From Paenibacillus sp. cl123 (GTDB taxonomy: Bacteria; Bacillota; Bacilli; Paenibacillales; NBRC-103111): 64,000 bases of DNA. The position numbers and the translations under genes are program-made. Under the pieces are notes generated by a model. It saw nothing but the letters and a program-made list of their open reading frames with translations, did not search any database and was not told the origin of the DNA. Below, piece by piece: positions 43,026-52,097 of the stretch (positions within the stretch are counted from its first letter, which is position 1; each line of letters begins with the position of its first letter). The stretch lies in contig NZ_FMYY01000031.1 in assembly GCF_900101595.1 (NCBI RefSeq), forward strand, positions 1 to 64,000, written 5' to 3'.

Positions 43026-43061
43026 CTGCGTGCAACGATCGGGCGCGACGGTTACACGCAG
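43026..43061 (-). other. Stem-loop between the FG-GAP gene and the carrier-protein gene
   Basis: CTGCGTGCAAC pairs with GTTACACGCAG (one mismatch, 14-base loop) just after the FG-GAP stop. No T-tract is present; it may set relative expression of the two parts or end transcription weakly. Confidence 0.45.
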
Positions 43062-43065
43062 CGGT

Positions 43066-46000
43066 CTAAGACGGGTCCCACGTAATTTTCAGCTCGACCG
43101 GATTGCCGAAATGAGTCACAGTGTAGCTTCCGGCAGCTTCGTCCCTCTCGATGGTCAGATCCGGACCCTCGATCTGCAGCGGGAGGCGGCTAAGCAGCAC
43201 GACCTGCTGCATGCCCGCCGCCTGCAGGCTCAGCTGCCAGCGGTCTTCGGCCGGCTGCAGCGCGTAAGGCACGTTAACCCGCAGCATGCGGATGCCGCCA
43301 TCGGCCGTGAGGTCCGGCAGAGGAGCCGGAGCCGGGGCTGGGGAGGCAGCGCTTGCGCCGCCGATCCCCAAGCCAGCGCTAGAGCCAGTGGCTGCGCCGG
43401 AGGAAGGCTTCACGAAGCGCACCTCCTCCTGCCGGGCGGCTCCGAAGTAAAGCTTGCCGCCGCGCAGATCGCGGACGGCGGAAGCCGTAGCCGGCAGCCG
43501 GCCCGTGTAGGCGCTGCCCGGCTCGACGATTAACCCGAGCGTGCCCTGGTACTCGGCCGCTTGCTCCGGTACGCCCGACACGTCGGGGGTGGCACGGAAG
43601 CGCGGATCGGCTTGCAGCCCGAGCAGCCGCTTCAGCCGCAGCACGGCGGCGTCCGTCCAGGGCCGCGTCAGCTTGACCCGGGTCGTCTGGGCGTTCAGGA
43701 AAGAGCGGGCCATCTGCGTTTCGGTCATAAAGTTATAGCTGTATGTGTCGCGCAGTCCGTCAAGATAAGTGACGAACTCCAGCAGCTCCTGCTCGCGCAG
43801 GGGAAAGTGGTATTCGATATGTTCGAAATAATCGATCGGCAGATCGTTGGCCGCGTATGCCTCGAATAAATCCTTGGTCGAATACTGTGGATCGGTGCGC
43901 AGCACCGGAGCCGGCGTATAGAGCATCATCGGCTTCTGCAGGTCGGGCTCGCCCGAGGCGTCCGTCATCAGGAAGGGCAGGCCCCAATTGTACTCGACGC
44001 CAAGCCGCGGGTCGGCCTTGATGAACGACGGCTTGAAGCCGAAGTTGAACCAGATGCCGGCGTCCCGCTCATTGCCGAGCGTCTGCAGCCGTTCCGGGTT
44101 GTTGATCCGCCATGTATGCTGATTCGTGCCGGGATGCTTCCAAGGAATGCCCAGCTTGTCAAAGGCTGCGCGGTGAAGCGCAATTTCCCGCTTCTCCTGC
44201 GCATCGCTCATATATTGATGAAAGTACAGATGCGGGTACAGCTCAAGCCCGCGGTCCGTGGTGTGGCGGATAAAGGCCTGCAGCTGCTCCTTGTAAGGAA
44301 ATGCCGGGTCGTCTATCGGCCAAGGGGAGCTGAACTCCAGCTGCCCGACGACCAGATCGTCCCGGCCGTCGCCGTTCAGGTCGATCCACAGCGGCACGGC
44401 GTTATGCCCGCCTACGAGAGCCTTGCTGCCGAGCTGGTTCGTGCCGGCGCCTTCGATGACGCCGGCGTCGCGCCAGACGACGCGGCCGCCGTTGTCCGTC
44501 TGCTGCAGATAGACGCGCAGGTCGCCTTCCAGGCCGCCGACGACCAGGTCGGCGCGCCCGTCCCCGTCCATGTCGCGGACGGACGGGGCGGCATAGGCGG
44601 ACGGCAGCCGCGCCAGCAGCTCGCCGCGCCCGAACGCGAGCGCCCCGCCGGGGCCGCGCTCGCCGGCATGCAGCGTCACCGCTCCGCCGCCATCCCCGAC
44701 CACGAGGTCGGGGATGCCGTCTCCGGTGACGTCAGCGACAGCCGCCGCCACCGGCGCGGCGGCGCGGATCGGCTGCCCGCCGCCGAGCAGCGGCACGGGC
44801 GCCGTGAACACGCCGCCGGCCTCGCCGTAGGCGGCGGCCAGTGTGCCGTCCGACCGGCCGATGACCAGGTCCGGCCGGCCGTCGCCGTTCAGGTCGTACG
44901 CCGCTACGCTTGCGTACGAACCGCCTGCGGTCAGCGGCGCGCCTGCGGCTGTGCGCAGCGCCTGCGGCTGACCGAAGGCGAGCGGCGCAGCCAGCCCCTC
45001 AGGGAGCTGCTGGCCGTCGTAGGCTCCATCCGCGGCTTGGACGCCGGGATACGCATACAGCGCGCCGTCGCTGGAGCCGACGACGAGATCCAGGCGGCCG
45101 TCGCCGTCCAGATCGGCGACGGCCGGCACCGCGCGCACCGGCTCGGAGATCTTGTCGCCGAGCGAGCGATACTCCGGATACGGCGCCAGACGGATCGGCC
45201 GTCCGTCCGCCAGCAAGCGCGTGCCGCTGGAGTAGAACGAATTCGGCATCTCGCCGGCAAAGGCCGGCTTCTCATTCGTGCCGGTGTTCAGATGCACGAC
45301 GACGGACTCCTGCCACCGGCCCCAAGTGAAGGCGGATCTCACGAGCGAGAACGAAGGCACCTGCTGGTAGCGCTGCAGCAGCTCCGTCCACTGGATGCCT
45401 TCGCCGTCGCGGATCGCCTCCATCGCCTCGAAATGGTTCTGATGCGCCATCGCCGGGCGGCCGTACGGCCCCAGCGACTTCTTGACGCTGAAGCCCAGCT
45501 TGAGCCGGGACACATAAGCCGCATATTCCGTACGCAGCAGCGCATTGCCGGAGGCGAACGTAAAGTGGAAGTAAGGCTCGATCTTCAACTGATTGCGGTC
45601 GAAATAAAGCGCTCCGACGCTTGGCTTCACCGCCGCGTTATCCTCGGCGGCCAGCCGCTCGAAGCCAAGCGCCGGGTCCATGCCGCTCTGCAGGTCGTAG
45701 CCGGTCACATAGTAACGGCTTGGCAGCAGCGTGCCGCTGAGAAACACCGTGCCTGACCCGATCTGGTTCACGCTGTACAGCGTAAGCCCGTCCATCGTGA
45801 CGAGCGGCTGGGCCGTCGAAGGCCGGATGCCTTTTCCCCAGGAGAAGCGGCTCAGGCTCGCTTGCGTATCATGGCGAAAAAACGTATCGGCGAACGTCTT
45901 CAGCACCTGCTGGACCCCGAGCACATCGGCGTCGACACCGGGGTACTCCCACAGAGTGGTCCCTGGGGGCGTCGGCAGCCGGGACGCCGCCGGTACGGGC

Positions 46001-46401
46001 ACGTCCAGCACCTCGGCAGCCCCGAGGAAGGCGGGGTCGAAGTCGGTGGCAAATGCATTCTCAAGGAACAGATGCCCGCCCTGCCGGACGTACTCGTTCA
46101 GCATCCTGCGCTGAGCGTCCGTCATCGTGCCGTGCAGGGCCGGGTCCAAATAAATCGTATCGTAATGCTTCAACTGACGTGCGTTAAGGTTGCCCAGCTC
46201 GCGTTTGTCCAGCGACAGTCCGGCAAGCAGCGACTGCCGCAGCTGGCCGTAGGCCGCCTGATCGGAATCGGCCCCTTGGGTGGCATACAGCATGCGCACC
46301 TCCAACTGCTTCTCGAAGGGAAACAGGACAAACAGAAGAACCGCAAGCGGCAGCAGCCCGAGCGCGGTCACAACCACCTTGCGGAAAGGAGTACGTATCA
46401 A
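43066..46401 (-). CDS. Membrane-anchored FG-GAP repeat protein
   Basis: A protein of about 1,111 residues with one N-terminal helix (about 8-28) and a large extracellular part. Residues 35-250 look like a Rossmann/GATase-like fold (G-G-H-L-F-L-E-N). Residues 430-690 contain five calcium-binding FG-GAP/VCBS blades (D-L-D-G-D-G-R-L-D-L-V-V-G and variants), a partial beta-propeller. Residues 720-950 (L-Y-P-H-L-Y-F-H-Q-Y, H-P-G-T-N-Q-H-T-W) may be a polysaccharide-deacetylase-like barrel. The tail is Ala/Pro-rich then beta. The best start is TTG at 46401 with GAGGG upstream; earlier ATGs lack a ribosome site. A role in surface glycan handling is inferred from context. Confidence 0.7.
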   Translation of the reverse strand: MIRTPFRKVVVTALGLLPLAVLLFVLFPFEKQLEVRMLYATQGADSDQAAYGQLRQSLLAGLSLDKRELGNLNARQLKHYDTIYLDPALHGTMTDAQRRMLNEYVRQGGHLFLENAFATDFDPAFLGAAEVLDVPVPAASRLPTPPGTTLWEYPGVDADVLGVQQVLKTFADTFFRHDTQASLSRFSWGKGIRPSTAQPLVTMDGLTLYSVNQIGSGTVFLSGTLLPSRYYVTGYDLQSGMDPALGFERLAAEDNAAVKPSVGALYFDRNQLKIEPYFHFTFASGNALLRTEYAAYVSRLKLGFSVKKSLGPYGRPAMAHQNHFEAMEAIRDGEGIQWTELLQRYQQVPSFSLVRSAFTWGRWQESVVVHLNTGTNEKPAFAGEMPNSFYSSGTRLLADGRPIRLAPYPEYRSLGDKISEPVRAVPAVADLDGDGRLDLVVGSSDGALYAYPGVQAADGAYDGQQLPEGLAAPLAFGQPQALRTAAGAPLTAGGSYASVAAYDLNGDGRPDLVIGRSDGTLAAAYGEAGGVFTAPVPLLGGGQPIRAAAPVAAAVADVTGDGIPDLVVGDGGGAVTLHAGERGPGGALAFGRGELLARLPSAYAAPSVRDMDGDGRADLVVGGLEGDLRVYLQQTDNGGRVVWRDAGVIEGAGTNQLGSKALVGGHNAVPLWIDLNGDGRDDLVVGQLEFSSPWPIDDPAFPYKEQLQAFIRHTTDRGLELYPHLYFHQYMSDAQEKREIALHRAAFDKLGIPWKHPGTNQHTWRINNPERLQTLGNERDAGIWFNFGFKPSFIKADPRLGVEYNWGLPFLMTDASGEPDLQKPMMLYTPAPVLRTDPQYSTKDLFEAYAANDLPIDYFEHIEYHFPLREQELLEFVTYLDGLRDTYSYNFMTETQMARSFLNAQTTRVKLTRPWTDAAVLRLKRLLGLQADPRFRATPDVSGVPEQAAEYQGTLGLIVEPGSAYTGRLPATASAVRDLRGGKLYFGAARQEEVRFVKPSSGAATGSSAGLGIGGASAASPAPAPAPLPDLTADGGIRMLRVNVPYALQPAEDRWQLSLQAAGMQQVVLLSRLPLQIEGPDLTIERDEAAGSYTVTHFGNPVELKITWDPS

Positions 46402-46511
46402 AGTCAATCCCTCATTAGGCAGCATGCAACGTTGACAGCGGCGCGAAAGCCGTAGAACGTTGTCAATAAATTGGCAGTCCTCCGTCATTATAGCACGGAT
46501 GCCCGTCTTTG

Positions 46512-48029
46512 TTAACTTGAGCCGGCCGATTCGGGCACATAGGCGGCTACCCGGTTGCGCCCTTCCTCCTTGGCGCGGTACAGTGCTTTGTCGGCGCAGG
46601 ACAGCAGCTCATCCGGCAGTCCGCAAGGATCGGGAATGGCCGAGGCGAGCCCGATGCTGACGGTAACATGATCCGCGATCTTGGAGCGCTCATGAGCCAG
46701 CGCCAGCTGTTCGATCCGCACGCGGAGCCGTTCCGCGATCCGCGTCGCCTCTTGAAGCGAAACGCCTTTCAGCACGGCTGCAAACTCCTCTCCGCCATAG
46801 CGGGCGACGAAGTGGCCGTCCTCCGACAGCTGCTTATGAGCCTCCCGTGCAATCGTCCGGAGCACCTCGTCGCCCTTCAGATGGCCGTAGCTGTCGTTAT
46901 AGCGCTTGAAATAGTCGACGTCCAGCAGGAACAATGTCAGTTCCGTCTGCTCCGCTTGCCCCTGCGTCCAGGCATGGGATAAAAAGTGATCCAGTCTGCG
47001 GCGGTTCGGGATGCCGGTCAGCCCATCGAGATCGGACAGCTTCTGGAGCTGGTCCAGCGCCTCCTGCAGCTTCTTCTCCGTTCGTTTCCGCTCGGTCACA
47101 TCCCGTACGCTGATGAGGATGGCCTGCTCGTCCTTGTAGAACGTCAGCGAGATCGACATCTCCGTCTCGACCAAGGTCCCGTCCAGGCAAACAAATTGCT
47201 GTTCGAACAGCTCCGGCTTCAGCTTGTGGGCCATCAGCCCGTCCCAATACCGGGACAGCTTTTCCTGGTAAGCAGGCTCAACGAAGTCTTTGTAGGGACG
47301 GTCGACAACGTCCTTGCGGGAGATGGCGCGCAGCAGCTGGAGTCCCTTGTCATTGGCAAACGTGATGATCCCGCTCCTCGCTATGACGAACGTGGCGTCC
47401 GGAGATGAAGAGATGAGCCGTCGGTAACGCTCCTCGCTTTCCTTCAGCTTGACGGTCGCGGCATGCGAGCGGACGATGTAGAGGAACACATACACGGACA
47501 GAACGCCGACCAGGCCGGAGAATACCCAGTGATAGATGAGCACGGAGGTCAGCTTGTCCAGATTCCCGGACCAATAAAGATTGAGGCCCATCACGACAGA
47601 AATGAAACTAAGACCTATCGCATTGAACAGCAGGAACCGGGGCATCGTCAGGCCCCGCCGGCCGGACAGCGCTCCGAAAACCAGGGAGAGAGATAAGATC
47701 ATGATGCCGGAGGTGATAGACGGAAGCGATACGCCGAACAGGGAGAGGCGCCCCGTTACAATGAGGACTGCCGTTAGGAAGGAAACGACCGGTCCTCCTT
47801 GAAGTGCAGCGATCACAAGGGGGATATGCCGCAGATCGGCAATCACATTCGCCTCCACACGCAGGGTGAAGGCCATTAGCAGCAGTCCCAGCAGGCCGAA
47901 GCAGACGCTCCCGAATACTTTCCAGGTCAAGGGGGATTGCCGGGTGAGCGGGCGTTTCATAAACAGCTGTCCGATCAGAAAAAGAGAAGCCACCAGTATG
48001 GAGGCGTTGATGATAAAGTCCTTGAACAT
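46512..48029 (-). CDS. Membrane PAS-GGDEF diguanylate cyclase
   Basis: A protein of about 505 residues: an N-terminal membrane sensor with five to six helices (residues 8-190, 5TMR-LYT-like), a PAS domain (about 205-325, starting E-S-E-E-R-Y-R-R-L), and a C-terminal GGDEF domain (345-495) with D-G-L-T-G-I-P-N-R-R and the active-site loop A-R-Y-G-G-E-E-F. An intact GGEEF implies c-di-GMP synthesis. The start at ATG 48029 is uncertain (only GGTGGTGA 11 bases upstream; a TTG at 48104 is possible). It lies directly upstream of the FG-GAP and aminoacylation cluster on the same strand, 110 bases away, and may share regulation of surface polymers. Confidence 0.88.
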   Translation of the reverse strand: MFKDFIINASILVASLFLIGQLFMKRPLTRQSPLTWKVFGSVCFGLLGLLLMAFTLRVEANVIADLRHIPLVIAALQGGPVVSFLTAVLIVTGRLSLFGVSLPSITSGIMILSLSLVFGALSGRRGLTMPRFLLFNAIGLSFISVVMGLNLYWSGNLDKLTSVLIYHWVFSGLVGVLSVYVFLYIVRSHAATVKLKESEERYRRLISSSPDATFVIARSGIITFANDKGLQLLRAISRKDVVDRPYKDFVEPAYQEKLSRYWDGLMAHKLKPELFEQQFVCLDGTLVETEMSISLTFYKDEQAILISVRDVTERKRTEKKLQEALDQLQKLSDLDGLTGIPNRRRLDHFLSHAWTQGQAEQTELTLFLLDVDYFKRYNDSYGHLKGDEVLRTIAREAHKQLSEDGHFVARYGGEEFAAVLKGVSLQEATRIAERLRVRIEQLALAHERSKIADHVTVSIGLASAIPDPCGLPDELLSCADKALYRAKEEGRNRVAAYVPESAGSS

Positions 48030-48347
48030 GACGGAAAGGTCACCACCATCCGAATAAAGAGTGTAGGTCAGGAAGCATGCGGAATCGATTAGGGCGAAAG
48101 CCAATCCATCGGTATTGCCGGTTCTCTATGCAAGCGGTCATTGGCAATTGGGCATGTATACGCATTATATTCGTCATGATTTGACAATTTTCCTTGTGGA
48201 TATACAGTTTTTGATCTAGTTTTGAATCTTTTGTCCTTACTTGGCAATAAAGGGGTCATGGTTTGGCCGGCTTATTTCTGTTACACTAGATGAAGGTATG
48301 CATAAACACACTGCTGCCATTAAGGTTTGCAAAGCTTGGAGGAAGAA

Positions 48348-50870
48348 ATGATGCGTGATATTCGCCGATCAAATATAGAATTGCTGGCGCCGGCCGGCGA
48401 CTGGGACTGCCTGCGGGCAGCCGTTGCGAACGGAGCGGACGCCGTTTTTTTCGGGGTGGAGAAGTTTAATGCGCGGGCGCGGGCTCATAACTTTCAAACG
48501 GACGAGCTGCCCGACATTATGTCCTTCCTGCACAGGTATGGGGTCAAAGGCTATCTGACGTTCAACATCCTCGTATTTGAGGAAGAACTGGAGGGAGCCA
48601 AGGAGCTGATCGAAGCCTGTATCGATGCGGGAGTGGATGCGGTCATCGTGCAGGATCTGGGGCTGGTGCGGATGATTCGGGAAATATCGCCGGACTTCCC
48701 GATCCACGGCTCGACGCAGATGACGATCACCTCGCCGGAAGCCGTGGAGTTTACGAAGCCGTTCGATCTGGAGATTGTCGTGCTCGGCCGCGAGAACAAT
48801 CTTAAGCAGATCAAGCAGATCGGCGATCAGGCCAAGCTGCCGATGGAGGTATTCGTTCATGGCGCGCTGTGCGTGTCGTATTCGGGGCAATGCCTCACCT
48901 CCGAGATGTGGGGAGGCCGTTCCGCCAATCGCGGGGAATGCGCGCAGGCTTGCCGCCTGCCTTACGATCTGATGGTGGATGGCGAGCAGAAGCCGATGGG
49001 CGATGTAGCCTATCTGCTGTCGCCCAAGGACTTGGCGGCCATTGAGCTGATTCCGGAGCTGATCGAGGCGGGCGTGAAGTCGTTCAAGATCGAAGGAAGG
49101 CTAAAAAGTCCGGAATACGTGGCCAATGTGGTCGGGAAGTACCGCCGGGCTATCGACCGGTATTTCGACGGAGAGAACGCGGCGCCGACCAAGGAGGAGC
49201 TGCGGGAGCTGGAGCAAAGCTTCTCCCGCGGATTTACGCACGGCTTCTTGAAGGGGACGAACAACAAGCAGCTCGTGGAGGGCACTTTTCCGAAAAGCCG
49301 CGGCGTTTACTTGGGCCGGGTGAAGCAGCTGCTTCGCGACGGCGTAGCCTGTGAGCTGGAGGCGCCGCTCAAGCGCGGGGACGGGATTGTCTTCGACGCC
49401 GGAGACCCGACGAAAAAGGAAGAGGGCGGCCGGGTTTACGATCTTCGCCGTCATGGGGTCAAGTTTGAAGGGGAAGCGCCCGGTGGCTTGATCGAGATCA
49501 TACCGGGACGAAATGACATTGACCTAAAGCGGGTGCATGTCGGCGACCGGATCTGGAAGACGAATGATCCGCATCTGGACAAGCGGCTTCGGCAAACGTA
49601 CGAGACGGACAAGCCGTACCGCACCTTTCCCGTCCGGGTGAAAGTAACCGGCACGGCCGGACAGCCGCTGCGCAGCATCTGGACCGATCCGGGCACTGGC
49701 GCGTCGGTTACGGTAGACTCGGAGCTGCCGCTGGTTCCTGCGGAGAAGCGCCCTATGGATGCGGCTCTGTTCGAGGAGCAGTTCGGCCGGCTTGGCGGCA
49801 CCGTATTCGAGCTTGAAGCGGTGGAGGTGCATCTGAACGGCGATCTGATCGTGCCGATGCGCGAGCTGAACCAGATGCGCCGTCAGGCAGCGGAGCTGCT
49901 GCTTGCCTATCGGGAGCGTCCGCGAGCTTATGTCAAGCGTCTCGTGTCGGCCTACGACGATGTGTCGCAAGCTGCACCGGTATCCGCCTCCCCTGCGGGA
50001 GGAAAGGCTCATGCCGGGCTGACGGCGCTCTGCCGCAGTTTGCCGCAGGTCGAGGCTGCGCTTTCCACGGATGTGGAGATGATCTACGCCGATTTCGAGT
50101 TCATCAAACAGTTCCCGGCAGCCGTCGAGGCATGCCGCCGTGCGGGCAAGAAGATCGCGCTGGCGACTCCGCGCATCCATATGCCGGGGGAAACCGGTTA
50201 TTTCGCCAATATCCTTAAGCTGAAGCCCGATGCGGTGCTTGTACGCAATACGGGGGCTGTCTACTGGTTCATGAAGCATCTGGCTGAGCATCCGGAAGAG
50301 CATCAGCCGGAGCTGATCGGGGACTTCTCGCTGAATGTGGCGAACCACAAGGCGGTGTCGCTCTTTACGGACGCGGGTCTCTCCCGGGTTACGCCTTCTT
50401 ACGACCTGAACATTCAACAGATGGTCGATTTGCTTCGCCGCTGTGACACTTCCCGTCTCGAGGTTGTCATCCACCAGCATATGCCGATGTTCCATACGGA
50501 GCATTGCGTGTACTGCACGTTCATGAGTCCGGGCACGGACTATACGAACTGCGGGCGTCCGTGTGAGGAACAGCGGGCTTCGCTGCGCGACCGCGTCGGA
50601 TTTTCGCATCCGGTGAGGGTGGATGAGGGCTGCCGCAACACGGTATACAACGCGATCGATCAGTCGGGGGCCGAGTACTTGGCGAACTTTATGGAGCTGG
50701 GCGTGAATCGGTACCGTATTGAATTTCTGGAGGAGACCCCGGAGAAGGTTCAGGAAGTAATTGAGCTGTACTCCCGGGCGCTGCGCGGAGAAGTAAGCGG
50801 CACTCACGTATGGAAGACGCTCAAGTCTACGAATCAGCTCGGCGTTACACGCGGGCAGCTGGTGAAATAA
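48348..50870 (+). CDS. Peptidase U32 family protein, RlhA-like (23S rRNA hydroxylation)
   Basis: An 840-residue protein: the U32 domain (E-L-L-A-P-A-G-D-W near residue 10, V-H-G-A-L-C-V-S-Y-S-G-Q-C, then G-E-C-A-Q-A-C-R-L-P) and a following DUF3656-type region. This domain pair is that of E. coli RlhA, which makes 5-hydroxycytidine 2501 in 23S rRNA using prephenate; the tRNA-modifying TrhP proteins lack DUF3656. The cysteines C-x6-C and C-x3-C probably bind an iron-sulfur cluster. Older annotation as collagenase is unlikely to be right. GGAGG at 48338-48342 precedes ATG 48348; ATG 48351 is equally possible. Confidence 0.8.
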   Translation: MMRDIRRSNIELLAPAGDWDCLRAAVANGADAVFFGVEKFNARARAHNFQTDELPDIMSFLHRYGVKGYLTFNILVFEEELEGAKELIEACIDAGVDAVIVQDLGLVRMIREISPDFPIHGSTQMTITSPEAVEFTKPFDLEIVVLGRENNLKQIKQIGDQAKLPMEVFVHGALCVSYSGQCLTSEMWGGRSANRGECAQACRLPYDLMVDGEQKPMGDVAYLLSPKDLAAIELIPELIEAGVKSFKIEGRLKSPEYVANVVGKYRRAIDRYFDGENAAPTKEELRELEQSFSRGFTHGFLKGTNNKQLVEGTFPKSRGVYLGRVKQLLRDGVACELEAPLKRGDGIVFDAGDPTKKEEGGRVYDLRRHGVKFEGEAPGGLIEIIPGRNDIDLKRVHVGDRIWKTNDPHLDKRLRQTYETDKPYRTFPVRVKVTGTAGQPLRSIWTDPGTGASVTVDSELPLVPAEKRPMDAALFEEQFGRLGGTVFELEAVEVHLNGDLIVPMRELNQMRRQAAELLLAYRERPRAYVKRLVSAYDDVSQAAPVSASPAGGKAHAGLTALCRSLPQVEAALSTDVEMIYADFEFIKQFPAAVEACRRAGKKIALATPRIHMPGETGYFANILKLKPDAVLVRNTGAVYWFMKHLAEHPEEHQPELIGDFSLNVANHKAVSLFTDAGLSRVTPSYDLNIQQMVDLLRRCDTSRLEVVIHQHMPMFHTEHCVYCTFMSPGTDYTNCGRPCEEQRASLRDRVGFSHPVRVDEGCRNTVYNAIDQSGAEYLANFMELGVNRYRIEFLEETPEKVQEVIELYSRALRGEVSGTHVWKTLKSTNQLGVTRGQLVK

Positions 50871-50876
50871 TGCATA

Positions 50877-50914
50877 GGCTGGCAAATGGCTTGCGCTGTT
50901 TGCCGGCCTTTTAT
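50877..50914 (+). terminator. Terminator of the U32 gene
   Basis: GGCTGGCAAA (50877-50886) pairs with TTTGCCGGCC (50899-50908, one G-T pair), followed by TTTTATTT. Confidence 0.9.
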
Positions 50915-51407
50915 TTATGGGCGGGGGTCGTGAAGAAAAGTCGTGCGATAGGCGGCAGTGTCTATTTTGCTGGGCTATCCGGCCAACATCCCGCAGGGGC
51001 AGCCCCGGACGCCTGCGCTAGGGCGCTTTACGGTGATCGGCGAAGCATGAGCATAAGCCAAGGAAGTAAGGATGATCGTGGGCCCCCGGAATGAGAACAG
51101 GGCTTCAAGAGGGGGAGCATGGAGTTGTTCGCAAACTTGAGGCTGCTGATCAATGAGAAGTGGGCGCATGAAGAGCTTGAGGCATGGAGAGCTTGAGGCT
51201 TGAAGATAATGTGAAGCTGGGGCGTGGAGAGAGCGTCGTTCTTCCGGGCAGCCTACGGAAATTATCCCCTTGGCTCAGGCAAGAAAGGTTTTGTCGCCGC
51301 GTCCGCCCCTTACCTGAGCAAAGGGGATAAGGTTCAAAGGCTTTTCGCGGAGGAACGGAAGACGGAGGGGCGATGAGGGAGGCCCCTTTCCAATAGGCCC
51401 TCCCTCC
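50915..51407. other. Long intergenic region with repeats
   Basis: No gene is seen. AGAGCTTGAGGC is repeated at 51172-51183 and 51188-51199 (16-bp period) with a shorter copy near 51135. A 17-bp inverted repeat with one mismatch (51262-51279 with 51313-51330) encloses a 33-base loop. Near 51377-51408 GAGGGAGGCC pairs with GGCCCTCCCTC, likely the 3' end of the minus-strand response-regulator transcript, although no T-tract is evident. Confidence 0.5.
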
Positions 51408-52097
51408 TCAAATGCGGAACCGGTAGCCCGCTCCCCATATCGTCTCGATATATTGCGGATTCGACGGGTCCTGCTCGAGCTTCTCGCGCAGCTTGCGGAT
51501 ATGGACGGTGACAGTGGCGATTTCGCCTATCGCGTCCATTCCCCATAATTGATCGAACAGCTGATCCTTGCTGAACACGCGGTTCGGGTTCGTGGCGAGG
51601 AAGGTGAGCAAGTCGAATTCCTTGGTCGTAAACAGAACTTCCTTCTCGTTGACGAAGACGCGGCGCGCCGTTTTGTCGATCAGCAGCCCGCGGATGCGGA
51701 CTTCGTCGTTTTTCGCCTCGCGTCTGCCCATCAGCCGCTCGTAGCGGGCCAGATGGGCCTTCACCCGGGCTACCAGCTCTCCGGGGCTGAACGGCTTCAT
51801 GATATAATCGTCGGCGCCGAGGCCGAGGCCGCGAATCTTATCGATGTCTTCGCGCTTGGCGGACACCATCAGGATCGGGATATCTTTCTCGCTGCGGATG
51901 CGCCGGCAAATTTCGAAGCCGTCTACCTTCGGAAGCATCAGATCCAGAATAATCAGATCATACTCCCGGCTCATAGCCTGCTGCAGGCCCCGATCCCCGG
52001 TAACCTCGATATCGACCTCATAGCCGTTGATCTCCAGATAATCCCTCTCCAGCTCCGCTATGCTCGGCTCATCTTCTATAATCAGAATCCGGCTCAC
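51408..52097 (-). CDS. OmpR/PhoB-family response regulator
   Basis: A 229-residue two-domain regulator. The receiver domain has the acid pair E-D-E near residue 9, phospho-acceptor D in L-I-I-L-D-L-M-L-P near 53, and lysine in Y-I-M-K-P-F near 102. The winged-helix domain (about 130-228) ends W-G-A-G-Y-R-F. The GTG start overlaps the sensor kinase stop by 4 bases, so the two are coupled. It is the last gene of a five-gene minus-strand operon starting with a secreted protein and an ABC transporter. It may bind the TAAA repeat array upstream of that operon. Confidence 0.95.
   Translation of the reverse strand: MSRILIIEDEPSIAELERDYLEINGYEVDIEVTGDRGLQQAMSREYDLIILDLMLPKVDGFEICRRIRSEKDIPILMVSAKREDIDKIRGLGLGADDYIMKPFSPGELVARVKAHLARYERLMGRREAKNDEVRIRGLLIDKTARRVFVNEKEVLFTTKEFDLLTFLATNPNRVFSKDQLFDQLWGMDAIGEIATVTVHIRKLREKLEQDPSNPQYIETIWGAGYRFRI

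Noticed and set aside
44116-45756. A 546-codon open frame antisense to the FG-GAP gene
   Set aside because: Explained by repeated GC-rich codons of the FG-GAP blades read in reverse; no ribosome site and no family signature.
48195-48203. DnaA box upstream of the U32 gene
   Set aside because: A single 8-of-9 match, without neighbouring sites, is expected by chance.
48181-48206. Promoter TTGACA...TATACA before the U32 gene
   Set aside because: The two elements are only 14 bases apart, too close for SigmaA; no better pair could be chosen with confidence.
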